DNA of 64,000 bases from Elephas maximus indicus (taxonomy: Eukaryota > Chordata > Mammalia > Proboscidea > Elephantidae), in the NCBI RefSeq assembly GCF_024166365.1, contig NC_064831.1:52143768-52207767 (forward strand), written 5' to 3'. Under the pieces are notes generated by a model. It made no database searches. It saw only the letters and a list, made by a program, of their open reading frames with translations, and had not been told where the DNA came from. Below are positions 10,801 to 22,345 of the stretch, in pieces. The translations under genes were made by a program, and so were the position numbers. Numbering within the stretch: position 1 is the first letter of the stretch; each line of letters starts with the position of its first letter.

Positions 10801-11721
10801 ATGTTCTAAGTGCTGGCAAGAATCATCCTCTTCTAAAGTACTCTAAGTGGGAGGACGCTGACCAAATTTGAAAAAAAATTTAAAATTTAAAACAAATAGA
10901 ACTTCAAACCAGAAAGGTCAAATTAAAGGACATGCTAGAAAGGAAAAGGATGTGTTATGAGCATTCAGCAAAAGGTTTCCGTACAAAGAGGCCTTTTGAA
11001 AAACACTGTGGTTCCAAACAGTGTCTGCAATCCAAATCACACAAATGCGTTTGGAATCTTGAAGACCAAAATCAGACTGTGCACAAAACAGTGGTAAGTG
11101 CTTCCAGAAAGACCCAAAACACAGAATTACCAAAAGCACAGCTTTTGAATAACATTAGAAAACACAAATGGCAACTCCCTGCAAAGAAGACTTTGGCTCT
11201 TCTTTGGAACACTTACTAAAACATTATAAATCTTGTAAAAAACTAACTTCAAATGATTAATTAATCTTAAACTTCACCTTACCTAAAAGAAAATGCCTGC
11301 AGTCTAAGGGTCTAGCTGCTTGGTCTGGAGGGAATTTAGTTAGCATTTATAAACTGTCAATGTAAATATCTTTTCAGGAGACACATATGATTATTTTAAT
11401 TCAAGATGCCAATTCAGCATTTATAAAAGGTAACTAAATCCATCAGCATGCCGTTCCAGTTTTCTTTCTGCATTAATAAGGCTGTGCTTCATGATTTAAT
11501 TCTGAAGTACACAATTCAAGTGTGTTTAGATCAATAATAATTATGCATATATTAATATATAAGTTTACTGTGTTGCAATGGAATTAAAGTGGGGAAACTT
11601 TATCCTCAAAACTTCAAGAGGGATGAAAGTTTAAAGTTTAGTTAGACCTGACTGCTTCTTCTGGTCCTTGATGTCTCACTAGGCCAACTGGCCTGGACGA
11701 GCAAAGACTGGCTACTTCTGT
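10801..11721. other. AT-rich intergenic stretch, nothing recognised
   Basis: Contains frames of 95 codons (plus, 10932-11219) and 73 codons (minus) lying over each other, with no recognisable family. Several attaat/taattat words near 11460-11560. Confidence 0.4.
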
Positions 11722-11925
11722 GTCCCTGGCCTAGCACCATGTTTGGCTACTAACTGAAAGGTGGGAGGTTTGAGAACATCCAGAGGCACCTTGGAAGAAA
11801 GGCCTGGCAATATATTTCTACAGACTCACTCATTGAAAACCCTATGAAGCACAGTTCTGCTCGGACACACATAGGGTCACCAGGAGTCAGAGTTGACTCG
11901 ACAGCAACAGTTTTCTGTTTTTTTT
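11722..11925 (+). mobile_element. AfroSINE, long subfamily
   Basis: gtccctggcctagcacc, aactgaaaggtgggaggttt, ccagaggcaccttggaag, attgaaaaccctatgaagca, agttgactcgacagcaacag. Diverged, older copy. Confidence 0.85.
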
Positions 11926-12099
11926 TTCTTTCTGGTTTTTAAAGAACTCCTAGGTTGCAGCTTTGATCCATAGAAAGGTTTCTAAATTTTCTCAAGCAAA
12001 ACATACCTGCCATTGTTTAAAATAACTTTAAGTTCATTACCACCAGGGCTTTTGATTCACGGTTCGAACAACACAACTCACTAACAAGCTGGAAGGGCT

Positions 12100-12215
12100 T
12101 TCAGACCAATTTACTCAGTTCCCATCAAGGAGACAGACTCAGAGAGGTGTGAGCAGCTCTGGGGCTCACACCTAGGCCTTCTGACTCCAAAACTGGTGCT
12201 CCTCTCTCATGCCAA
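12100..12215 (-). repeat. MIR fragment
   Basis: agacagactcagagaggtgt, cacacctaggccttctgact, tggtgctcctctc are reverse MIR words. Confidence 0.5.
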
Positions 12216-14097
12216 CATAGCTGGGGCCGCTGGGGCCGCCCACATCACAGAAAAAAAGCACCTTCAAGACAAATAATTATACCTCTTCTCTGTCCACAAT
12301 GGCTAACCCACAGTCTTGGAGTGTGGCAGTCCAGGCAAACAGCAGTGCCATGGGTCTCACACCAAGCCTTGCTTGGTGCCCAACTAGGTGAGCTCAGAGT
12401 CTGTCCTCCTCACCTGCTGAGAACCAGGAAAGGGGGCAAAATAAAGGGGACTTGGGGGAACAGAAGGGAAAACCAAAAAGTGGAATCAAGTTGAGATAAT
12501 GCGGAGATTTGTCTGAACCGCACCTTAATCACACACTCCAGTATGGCCTTGTGTTGGTGTTGGGTCCATTTACAACTTAGATCCACCACTTAGATTATCA
12601 GCCCTGTGAAGACAGGAGGCATTCTGGGAGTATCCATAGAGTATTTCTTTGTGCAAAGGCACCCCATAAACTTCTGTCACAGGAAGTATACAAGACGGGT
12701 TACCACTCAGGTGACAGATGAGTGGAAGCTTATCTTTCTCTAGGAGGTCACATTAATCCGCTTCATCTTTGTTTTGACAAAGATGTTGAGTCAAAAGCAA
12801 ATGTTTCCAGAAGCAACCAGCTAACTTCCCAAAGCCCTCATTTCTCAATGAACTACTCAGACCAGCCCCAAGACATATTTGTTTTAAATATGTGGGTTCT
12901 GCCTCAGAACAGCGAGATTTTCAAACAAAACGTTTAGTGAGCGGCTAATCCAGACAGGCCTCGGGCTGGGTTGCCATATGTAAACACTAAATTGAGGATC
13001 CAAGAAGGCTAGAAGCCAACCAAACTCGGTCCAAAAACATATTTTTACCCAGAAAACCCCACTAACTTGGATTGCTGAAGTAATTCCAACCAGGCCTTTG
13101 CTCTGTCAATGAATTTTTTCTTAAAGTTAGGTAGAACTAATTAATAGTGTAAAGTATCGCTTAAATTACCTTCCAAGCATTCTCAATTACCTCAGAAGCA
13201 GCAATTGACAATCATTTGGTATATGAGCTATGAGTCAGCTTTATCTGATTCATTAAAACTGGTCCCCCAGAGCCCTGGCCAGACTTCACTTTGATAGCCC
13301 AGTTTCAGTGGCTGAACTATTTGTACCTGAAAGTAATGGAATTAAATTGCCTTAGCAACATCCTTCCACACAATCTGATTTTGTATATTTTTACCGTACT
13401 TTATAACATCTCTATCTTAAAAGGAAAAATATCTGCATTATATGTAGCTGTATCAAGTCTGATTTCTTTGTGGTATTCTCCTGGGCAGGCCTCTTCCATC
13501 CCTGGCACTGTTTATCCCTCTGTAAAACGAGACGCCTCATCTCTGGAGCTCATGATCACTAAGCAAGTTCCCCACTGTGGCATCAACCATCAGGTACCAG
13601 AATCTGTCAACCAACAAGGCTTCATGGCAGGCTTGTTCCATGCCCAGCACGTTGAATCATTAAATACACACACGCAACTTCGTCCACACGCTGAAGGAGG
13701 TACCCTGCATCTGGAGAAGTGGGATCTAAATCAGTCACGTTTACATATGTGTCTGTATATACGTCGGCTGTCACTGAAGGCTACAGAAGCAACTGTGAAC
13801 AGTGACGGCCTTTAGGAAGGAGGACAGGGGTAAGAAGGAGATTTCAATTCTACTTCAGACATTTGTACTGTTTTGATTCTTTTCTTTTTACCCAAGCATG
13901 TTAATTACCTATTCCCAAATTATTAACTAGCTCATTTATTTACTTACAATTTTTAAGTCAATGAAACAATCCAAACAACTGAGCATCAATCTGCAGTTCC
14001 AGAAGAGGGAGAGGTGTGTGTGCTGATGGATCCATTAGGACTGGGCAGGGAGCGACCATTACCGTCCGTCAGTTGTGGGGCTGTGGATGCCCAGATC
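12216..14097. other. Intergenic stretch without recognised repeats
   Basis: About 1.9 kb of unique-looking DNA. It includes a 174-codon open frame at 13291-13815 (plus), within chance expectation for a window of this size and matching nothing I know. The block around 13080-13400 is free of repeats and rich in taatta/caatta words, so it could be conserved noncoding DNA; this is not shown. Confidence 0.4.
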
Positions 14098-14373
14098 CTA
14101 GGCCGGCCTCAGCACCAGGATCTCCCGGGCCATCCGGGACTAGACGCACATGCCCCAAGGAGGAGAGCCTAGGCAGGGCTCAGCACCAGGATCTCCCGGG
14201 CCATCCGGGACTAGACGCACATGCCCCAAGGAGGAGAGCCTAGGCCGGCCTCAGCACCAGGATCTCCCGGGCCATCCGGGACTAGACACACATGCCCCAA
14301 GGAGGAGAGCCTAGGCCGGCCTCAGCACCAGGATTTCCCGGGCCAACCGGGATTAGACACACATGGCCCAAGT
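14098..14373. repeat. 71-bp minisatellite, about 3.9 units
   Basis: Units start ctaggc at 14098, 14169, 14240 and 14311, period exactly 71 bp. Each carries ctcagcaccaggat, tcccgggcca, ccgggactagac, and (except the last) ccccaaggaggagagc. GC-rich with CpGs. Units 1 and 3 are most alike; unit 2 has gcaggg for gccggc and the last unit is the most diverged. 71 is not a multiple of three, so it is not coding. Confidence 0.95.
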
Positions 14374-14689
14374 CTGCAAGGACAGAGATGGGGGAGGAAG
14401 AGGCCTCATCACAGAGGCCTGCAGTGGTCCACAAGGTCCCATAAGCTCAGGCCTTGTCCCTTTGCTGCACTCCAAACACACTGGGCTCTGTCCAGGCAGT
14501 TCCTGGAGCCCACCATGGCCACCGTCACCTTTAAGGCCTTCGCATCACTGTTTCCTCTGCCTAGAACGCATGCCACCCAGAGGCCATCCTTGCTTCAAGC
14601 CATTGCACCAATTTCAATTTCCCATCGTGGCCTGTTTGGACTAAAAAAAAAGAAAAAAATTTCTTGGACTACTGTATTTAAAATCTCAA

Positions 14690-14956
14690 ACGTCTCCTGG
14701 TTTCTGGAGTCTCAGCAGTCCTTTGCTTGTAGATGGGTCTTCACATGGTGTCTACCTTTCCCCATGTGTGTCTCTGTCTCTTCTGATTTTTTAATAACTC
14801 AGGAGTGATTAGATTTCAGACCCTCCCTGCTCTGGTATGACATCAGTGTAAAAAATAAAAAAAAAAAAAACCCTATTTCCAAACGGGGTCACATCCACAG
14901 GTACAGGGGTCAAGACATCAATATATACTGGGGGAACACAATTTAATCCATTACAG
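14690..14956 (-). mobile_element. MaLR (MLT1-like) LTR, 5' part missing
   Basis: ctttgcttgtagatgggtct, tcacatggtgtctacc, gtctctgtctcttctgattt, accctatttccaaacggggt, cacaatttaatccattacag in reverse MaLR order. A 14-A run sits in the middle. Confidence 0.65.
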
Positions 14957-15840
14957 CCCCTAGTGATCCCTGCCTCCTGGTATTCACACACAATGGGGCC
15001 TCCTTCATCAAAATGTTATGGTTTCCTTTACTGCTCCCCATTTTCAGTGCAGCACCTCAACCTGCCCACCCCTGTGCCTGGTATCTCAGTATCTCGGGTT
15101 CCATTTCTCCAGAGTTCTAACTCCGCCCCCAACACACACCCCTGCACACACCTGTCTTTCCCACCTATCTCTTGTAAAGTCAGGAGAAGGGATGGTTAGC
15201 TTGCTGCAGGAGGCTGGGGATGGGTCTAATGCTCATCTCAAAATTTTCAATTCTCCTGTTTTCAGTTCCACCCCAAACTCAACCACCTTCTTTATGGCTT
15301 TCCAGTAGCCCTCAGCGGGATCTGCAGACAACTGCTCTTTAGCACCTCCTCCAACCCTTTTAAGCTGCATCTTTGTCCAGTTTGCTAAGTCAGTAGTGAT
15401 CATTCATCCTCCTAGCATTTGCTGACATCTCTCATCTGCTGTCCCCTTGGAAGTCCTGGCCATTATCATTCCTTCACACTCATTTGGTGAGGTGTGGAGC
15501 CAGAGCAGTTACACATAGGAGTTAGTGTTGCTTTGTTTAACCAGGTGTCTCCAGGGCGGAATTTATTACATAGTTTACTCCTTTTCCCTCTCCCCTTTAG
15601 TTCCCTGCTACCTTTTGCCAAAACCCAGGGCTGCTTCAACATCTGCTCTCTTCCTCTCACGGCCTCCATCTTAACCAGGAGCCTTCACTTACAGATCAAG
15701 CCTTTCTTTAGAGAGAAGAAACCGTGCTGCATTCTGGGTTCAGTTCACAGATGGAAAAGGCAGAAGGTTCCAGCTTCCCAGCTGTCCTCAACACGGTTCT
15801 TCAAATCAGATACCATCATGACCATGAGGCCATGATTCTC
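14957..15840. other. Intergenic stretch, nothing recognised
   Basis: Unique-looking sequence. No coding or RNA feature supported. Confidence 0.4.
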
Positions 15841-15945
15841 CCCTTTCTCTCATTCATTTTTCCCTTCCTTCCTTCCTTCCTCCCTCCCTCCCTACCTTCT
15901 TCCTTCCCTCCGTCCCTTCCTCCCTTCCTTTCTTTCTTTTAAATA
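15841..15945. repeat. Polypyrimidine (ttcc/tccc)n simple repeat
   Basis: Runs of ccttccttccttccttcc, ctccctccctccct and tttctttcttt on the plus strand, next to the L1 end. Confidence 0.9.
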
Positions 15946-18900
15946 TGAAATGTTTCATGTACATAAAGTTTGAGAAACAATCTTATAAATATCCACGTAC
16001 TTACACCCAGATTTAACAGAGGTCAACATTTTGCCATTTTTGCTAGCCATCTCTATTTTAATGGACAAATGATTACACATATAACTAACGCCCATCCCTC
16101 CCCTACCCCATTGCTTCCCTGACCACCCATCCTAGAAACAATCCCTGTCCTAAAGCAGGCATGCGTAATTTTCATGTGTCTCTCACATACGTTATGTCTT
16201 AAATTTACGTGAAATATATCATTTTGCAACTTGTTCTTTTCACTCAACATTGTTATTTTTAGCTCCCGCTGTGTGTTTAGGTAAGTCTAGTTCATTCTTT
16301 CCAGCTGCTGTTTGAGTTTTCTTTTGCATGTTTATTTAACCACAACTGCTGGACGGGTTGTTTCCACATTTTTGCTTTGGTTTAAAGGGTTACAATGGAC
16401 ATCCTGTTTATTTACATTTCTTTGTGTTTACGAGTTTCTCTAGGGTGGATATCTAGAAGTGGAACTGCTGTTTTGTGTGTGTGTGTCCATATGTGGTAGG
16501 TATTGCCAAACCACTCTCTGCTGTGGCTTCATATCCCACCAGCAATGTTCCACTGTGCACACGCCACGCCATCTTGGGAAACATCGCCTGCTCTCAAATT
16601 TACCTTTTTTGCCAATCCAGTGGATATAAAGGGACTCCTCATTGTTTCAATTTGCATGTCCCTCTTTTCAGATTTCCTTTTTTGTGAATTGTCTGTATAT
16701 AGCCTTTGTCCATTTTTCTATTGGGTTGTTGTCTTTTTCTTATTGAGTTGAGGGAGTTCTTCATATATTTTAGATAATAATCCTTTGCTGGGTGTAGTGG
16801 TTACAAATATTCCCTCCCAGTTTGTGACTTGTCATCGGACTTTTTAGCTGGTCTTTTCTCTCACAGAGAATTTTAGCTTCTCAAAATCATAAAGATATTT
16901 TCCTATATTTTCTTTCGTAAGCTTCGAAATACTGCTTTGCGCTTAGATTCCTAACGTACTTGGTATTTATTTTGCTGTTTGGTATAAGAAATCTGATTTT
17001 GTTTTTCTCATAAGAATAAATCAATTGCCCAGCAAGATTTATTGTTAATAGTCCATCTTTGTCTGACTAAAACTTAATGTCATCTTTGAGAGAGTATATT
17101 AAATACTTAAAAGCTTAGCACAAAAAAAAAAAATACTTAGCACAGTACCTGGAAATTATATAGCAAAAATCATATAAGTTTTAGTTATTATTTACAGGGT
17201 TCTGTTGTTAGACTGCCCATTTTATTCCATTGATCTACCTGTCTATATCTCTGAAAATATCACATTATTTACTATTTTTTCATAAGCTTTAAAATCTGAA
17301 AGAACAAACTATGCCCTTCACATTGATCTTAGTCCTAAAATTGATTCAATAATTCTTGGTCTTTACTCTTCCATATGAATTTTAGGAAAAGCCTGTCAAG
17401 TTCCCTGAAAAACATTAATGGAATGTTGACTAGAATTGCATTAAATTTATAGACTAATTTGAATATAAAATTGAATATAAATTAATTGAATATAAAATTA
17501 CTCTTCGCTTTGATGTGTCTTACCATCCATGAACATGTTTGTAACTTCTCATTTAAGGAAATTTAAACTTTGTTTCAATGAAGTTTCATAATTTTATCCA
17601 TAAATGTCTTTTACTTTTTGTTAGACTTCTCCCCATGCACCTTTTGGCTTTTGTTGCTGTTTTAAGTGGTATTTTATTAATCATATTTTCTAATATTTTT
17701 GTTGCTGATGTAGAGGAATACAATTAGCTTCTGAATATTGATATTATGCCCAAAGCATTATCAAATGCTTAACAGATCAAACGGTGGACAAATATATAAT
17801 CTGAAAATCACGAATTTCTCTCTTTTAATTTTTATACCTTTTATTTATTTTACTAATATTACATAGGACATAGTTTATTATCCAAAATTCATAGAAGTGA
17901 AAAATGACATCCTTTTGCTGACATTGAAGGAAATGTTTCTAACATTTCACAATGAAATGGGTTTGATACATACCCTTTATCAGGCTAAGAAAATTCTGAT
18001 CAAGTATTACTTAGCTAAGAATCTTGGAAATTGTATCAAAAGCTTCCCTGAATTTATTGAATATTTCATTACTTTTTTAATTTTGTGAATTATCATATCT
18101 TCTGTAATGATTACTTTTGCCTGAATTCCTGTAATAAAAACTAGCTGGTTATGATTTTTTTTTAAATAAAAAAATATATCACTGGATTCAGTATATCAGA
18201 ATTAACTTTTTTTTTTACTATGATTTTGATCTATAATTTCCCTTTCTCACACTGTCTTTATCCAGTTTCCAAGTATACTTGCCTCAAAAATTGAGTTAGG
18301 GAGTGTCTTGGTTTTTTCTATTTTGGGGGAACAGATTGTCTATTATTGGGTTTATCATCTATTCTTTGAATGTTTGATAAAATTTGCCTGTAACAACATC
18401 TGAGTCATGTGAAACAGGGAATAGATTTTTAAATTATTTCAATTTCTTTAATAGTTTTAGGTATATAGATTTTGTATTTATTTTTCAATTTGGATTAGTT
18501 ATATTTTACTAGGAATTTTCCATTTCGTCTTAGTTTTCTTATTAAAATCTTTATAACATTCTTAAATGAGTTTATAAATCTTTCATATACCTGTAATCAC
18601 ATCCCTCTTTTCACTTCTAATATATTTGTGACCTCTTTTTCTTGAGTAATAATATCAGGTTTGTTTATTTTCAAAGTTCAGCTTTGGGTTATGTTGATCC
18701 TCTCTTACATCTTTGTTTTCTATTTCCCTCATCTCTTTTTTTTGCTTACTTTTTTTTTTCTAACTTCATAATTAAATTTAGGTCGCTAATGACTTGCCTT
18801 TCTTACCTTCAAACATAAACATTTATGAGCATAAATCATACATTTCTTCTAAGTACTGCTTTAGCTGCACCCCACAATTTTGATACGTAAGATTTTAATT

Positions 18901-19860
18901 ACTAGTCACTTCCAACATTTTCTAATTTCCATGAACTCTATTTTAACCCATGAGTTATTTAGAACTGTTTTAAATTTGCTAAACATACTGCAGTTTTTGC
19001 TTTGTTTTTTCTGTACCATTTTAGATTTTTTACTTAATTACATTGTAGTCAAATTCAAGAATCTCTGAAATGGTATCTACCCTCTAGAAATCTAAACCCT
19101 GAGCACCCTGACACGTGGTTGCTGTATACTATTTTACTACCACCTTGTCTTTATTCCCCAAATTAATGATTTTTATATTGTTTCACAAAGCAAATGTTTA
19201 GATTTACTCTAAAGTTTACCAATTTTTTTTTTCCTATCGCTTCTTGTATTTTATTCCTTCTTTCTAGGTTCAAATTCCTTTTCCCAAAGAGACACTCTTT
19301 AGTTGTTTAAGAAAGGATCTGTGGGTAGCAATTTGTTTTTTCCCCCCGAAAACAAGGGTCATTTAATCCCCACTCTTGAATGACAAATAACTAGATGAAC
19401 TGTTGGTTTTCTCTCTACCATCTGAAGATATCCCATTTTCTTCTGAGTACAATTGTTGAGAAATCTATTGTCAGTGTACTTGCTGATTCTTTGTCAGTAA
19501 TCTGTTCTCTCTGGTTGTTTTTCAGTTTTGCTCTGTTTGCTATGCAATAGTTTTAATTCAATGTTTCTTGGATTTGGATTTTTATTTATCCTGCTCTGAA
19601 CTCATTTTGTTTCCTTCATTTACCAAGTTATATCTTATAAAAACTCAGAAACATTTTCAGCCACTTTCTCTATTCTCTCCCTCCAGAACTTGGAATTAAA
19701 AGTATGTTGGATATTCTCATTCTATCCGCCATGTTGTTTAACTTCACTTTCATGTTTTCTGTTTATGCCACATTCCAGCAAATGCATTCAGTTTTATTTT
19801 CCAATTCCCTAATTCTTACTTCAGCTATGTATATTCTACACAATAGTCTATTTCAGTAGA
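15946..19860 (-). mobile_element. Old L1 (L1M-type), minus strand, heavily decayed
   Basis: Antisense L1 wording runs in the expected order from the 3' end: gatatctagaagtggaactg (~16450), ttgggttgttgtctttttct (~16722), ccattgatctacctgtctat (~17230), ccatatgaattttaggaaaa (~17370), then long AT-rich antisense ORF2. No open frame survives. Poly-A and small indels are scattered. The right limit is uncertain and the host sequence may continue past the RTE insertion at 19868. Confidence 0.7.
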
Positions 19861-19867
19861 ATAGACA

Positions 19868-20045
19868 TTGCTGTTGTTTTTAGGTGCCATTGAGTTGGTT
19901 CCGACTCATAACAACCCCACGTACAATAGAACAAAACACTACCCAGTCCTGCTCCATCCTCACAGTTGTTGTTCTGCTTGAGCCCATTGTTGTAGCCACT
20001 GTGTCAATCCATCTCATTGAGGGTCTTCCTCTTTTTCATTGATCC
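19868..20045 (-). mobile_element. RTE-related retroposon sharing the AfroSINE 3' box
   Basis: It starts with taggtgccattgagttggtt and ccgactcataacaacccc as in AfroSINEs. It then runs into cagtcctgctccatcctcac, cttgagcccattgttgtagc and cattgagggtcttcctcttt instead of the tRNA-like head. I recall this as the elephant RTE-type LINE end. Perfect 10-bp duplication agaatagaca at 19858-19867 and 20046-20055. Confidence 0.75.
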
Positions 20046-20055
20046 AGAATAGACA

Positions 20056-20744
20056 CAGCTCTTCTATTAATTCAGCTACGTGTATTAATTCTATCAATTA
20101 ATCTATACCATTCTTGGCAATACCATTCTCCTTGCTAGTGATAGGTTTAGAGACATGGGGCCCAGTCCTGGACAATTAAATCTGAAGGGAAGGATGCTGG
20201 AGGCTTCTGAGAAAAATGTTTCTTTGATCTTAAAAAAGAAAAAAATAGGGAAAGTGGGCTATTTCTTCTGCAAATTCATTGCTTCAAGATGTGTTGCCTG
20301 AAACTGCCATGGTCATTCTATGACCATGAGAGAAGACAGCCTCCAAGCTGAGGAGGCAGAGGTTCTGGATTATGTTGTCTTGATGAATTAACAAGAAAAT
20401 TTGCCCCAACTGGTATAGAAGGATTTAACCAGATGGCTGGCTGAGTGGCACGAAAGGAACCTGCTATGAAAACAGATGCACTGGCATTAAGATGAGAAAA
20501 GGCCAGGTGATATAAAAACCCAGGAAATACAAAACTTCCTGTGGGAGAAGATAACTACAAGAGAAGTTGAAGCTACTAGGAACTATGGAATACCTTTTTA
20601 TCTTCTCATGCAATAAGTGGGTCTGAATGAACATGCCTAATCAGTGTCAATAATGTTAGCTATAATTTGCTTTATCCATCTTGCGCCCTTCAGCTCAAAA
20701 ATATTCCATCTCAGCAAGCTACTGTGTTACAAAGAGCTGGAGTA
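20056..20744. other. Decayed repeat-like stretch
   Basis: ggtttagagacatggggccc, gcctgaaactgccatggtca and ttcttctgcaaattcattg read like an old interspersed repeat, but the family was not settled. Confidence 0.3.
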
Positions 20745-20960
20745 GTATAATAGAAAAGGAATGTGATTCTGATTCAGGTCCTTGAGTCTGCACTTCTCAG
20801 CTATGTAAACTTGGGTAAATCACTAATTTCTACAACTTTGCTTCTTCACCTGCAAAATGAGAATAATGTCACGTGATACAATGAGGTTGCTGTTAAGATT
20901 AAAAGAGAGAAAGTATGGATTTATAAACTGTAAAGACCTTTAGTAATGTTAGTTACTAAA
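20745..20960 (+). repeat. MIR, nearly full length
   Basis: ggagtagtataatagaaaag, tctcagctatgtaaacttgg, cacctgcaaaatgagaataa, ggttgctgttaagattaaaa, actgtaaagaccttta. Confidence 0.75.
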
Positions 20961-21751
20961 GTGACCTATCCCTTTTCTGATTTGGTAAATAAACTCATGT
21001 AAATTAAATCACATGGTTAACATTTGCTTTCAAAACATTTGCAATCCTTAAGCCAAAGCAATAGCTCAGACAGAAGTTCAGAGGACAGGGCTGGCCAGCA
21101 GGGGGGAAGAATCTTCTGAGTAGGTGATGTTTTATAGACAGCCTAGGTTTGCCTGGTGTGAGCTATGATCAAACCATGCAGCCTGGATCCTCAGACAACT
21201 AAAGGGTGCTACTGAGGGTGTGCCTGAAAAAGAACAGCAGGATTCAGTTTTCACAGCAATGGCCAGGCTCCACACTTCTTCTAGGGGCTCTTTTGGGACT
21301 CAGTTACCAGCATCCTTCTTCTCATGTAGACTATTATCACATACGAGGGCCAGAGACAATCTCTTTCTCTTCTTTGTTCTTCTGTTAATGGTTTTGCAGT
21401 TTAAAAAAAAAAAAGAAACAAACCACATTGATTACTGAAAGCATAAATGTAATGTCTGGGGATATTGTGAAGAAGAGGGAATAAAGACCCCTCCCTGTGA
21501 CACATCTCACACTTTCCAAACAACAATTCCCAAACTGGTCATTTCATCAGTATTTGTCAAATCCACAGAATCCAAAAAAGGCAGATCTGATCCAAAGCTT
21601 ATTTTCAAAAGAAGAAATATGAGGCTAAGAGAGGTAAAGGGACTTTACTGGGTCTTCTGATTTTTAAATTTACAGTACCATACAAATTCACCTTTACTTT
21701 TAGTAAAGGGGATAACTCAACAATATTCTTGTGTAGAAGTTACAGGTTAAT
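20961..21751. other. Intergenic stretch with a weak MIR
   Basis: Mostly unique. 21600-21680 (gaagaaatatgaggctaaga) may be a reverse MIR piece. An A12 run lies near 21400. Confidence 0.35.
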
Positions 21752-22345
21752 GTGTTACAATAATGGGGAAATATATTAAATAACTGATTAATGGGCTGGG
21801 ATAGGTAATGTTTAAGGTGGTGTGCCTACCTGGCTGGGCCATGATCCTCATGGTTTGGCAGTTATGATGTAATTTGACAGGTTTTTAATGATGTAATCAC
21901 CTCCAAAATGAGATCTGATATCATGTTTCACCTCCATGATGAGATCTGTTGTAAACAACCAGTCAGATGAAAGGGAGTTTCCCTGGGGGTGTGGCCTATA
22001 GCCAATATAGCTGGACTTTTTGGCAAGGTTCACTGGTTTTTGCTCACACTGGACCCTGCAGCTGGCTCCTGTTCATCTGACCTCAGGTTCTTGGGACTTG
22101 AGCTAGCAGCTTACCTGCCACCTTACCTTTGAATCTTGGGACACGTTGGCCTCCACAGCCTATGAGCCAGAGGCCTGCTATCTGACCTTATGATCTTGGA
22201 TTCACCAGCACCTGTGGCTATGTGAGTCAGGGGAAGCCTCCAGCCTGACCCACGGACTTGGGACTTCCAAGCCTCTACAACCGCGTGAACCACTTCCTTT
22301 ATACAAATCTTTTTCTCCACATATTTATACACTGGATACTTACTG
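21752..22345 (+). mobile_element. Probable retroviral-type solo LTR
   Basis: A single ~590-bp block with the feel of an ERV-L/MaLR LTR: cctacctggctgggccatga, agggagtttccctgggggtg, tggcctatagccaat, then caggttcttgggacttgag and cttgggacttccaagcctct, ending in acttcctttatacaaatc and ttactgctattagaa. No internal coding part and no clear duplication. Family uncertain. Confidence 0.4.

Noticed and set aside
10918-11219. Overlapping 73- and 95-codon frames on opposite strands
   Set aside because: No recognised family, AT-rich context, and both strands open over the same bases suggests low stop density, not coding.
13291-13815. 174-codon plus-strand frame as a possible gene
   Set aside because: No domain, signal or composition typical of a protein; one frame of this length is expected by chance in 64 kb read six ways.
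14221-14808. 195-codon plus-strand frame
   Set aside because: It starts in the 71-bp minisatellite and runs into LTR sequence; the repeat step is not a multiple of three.
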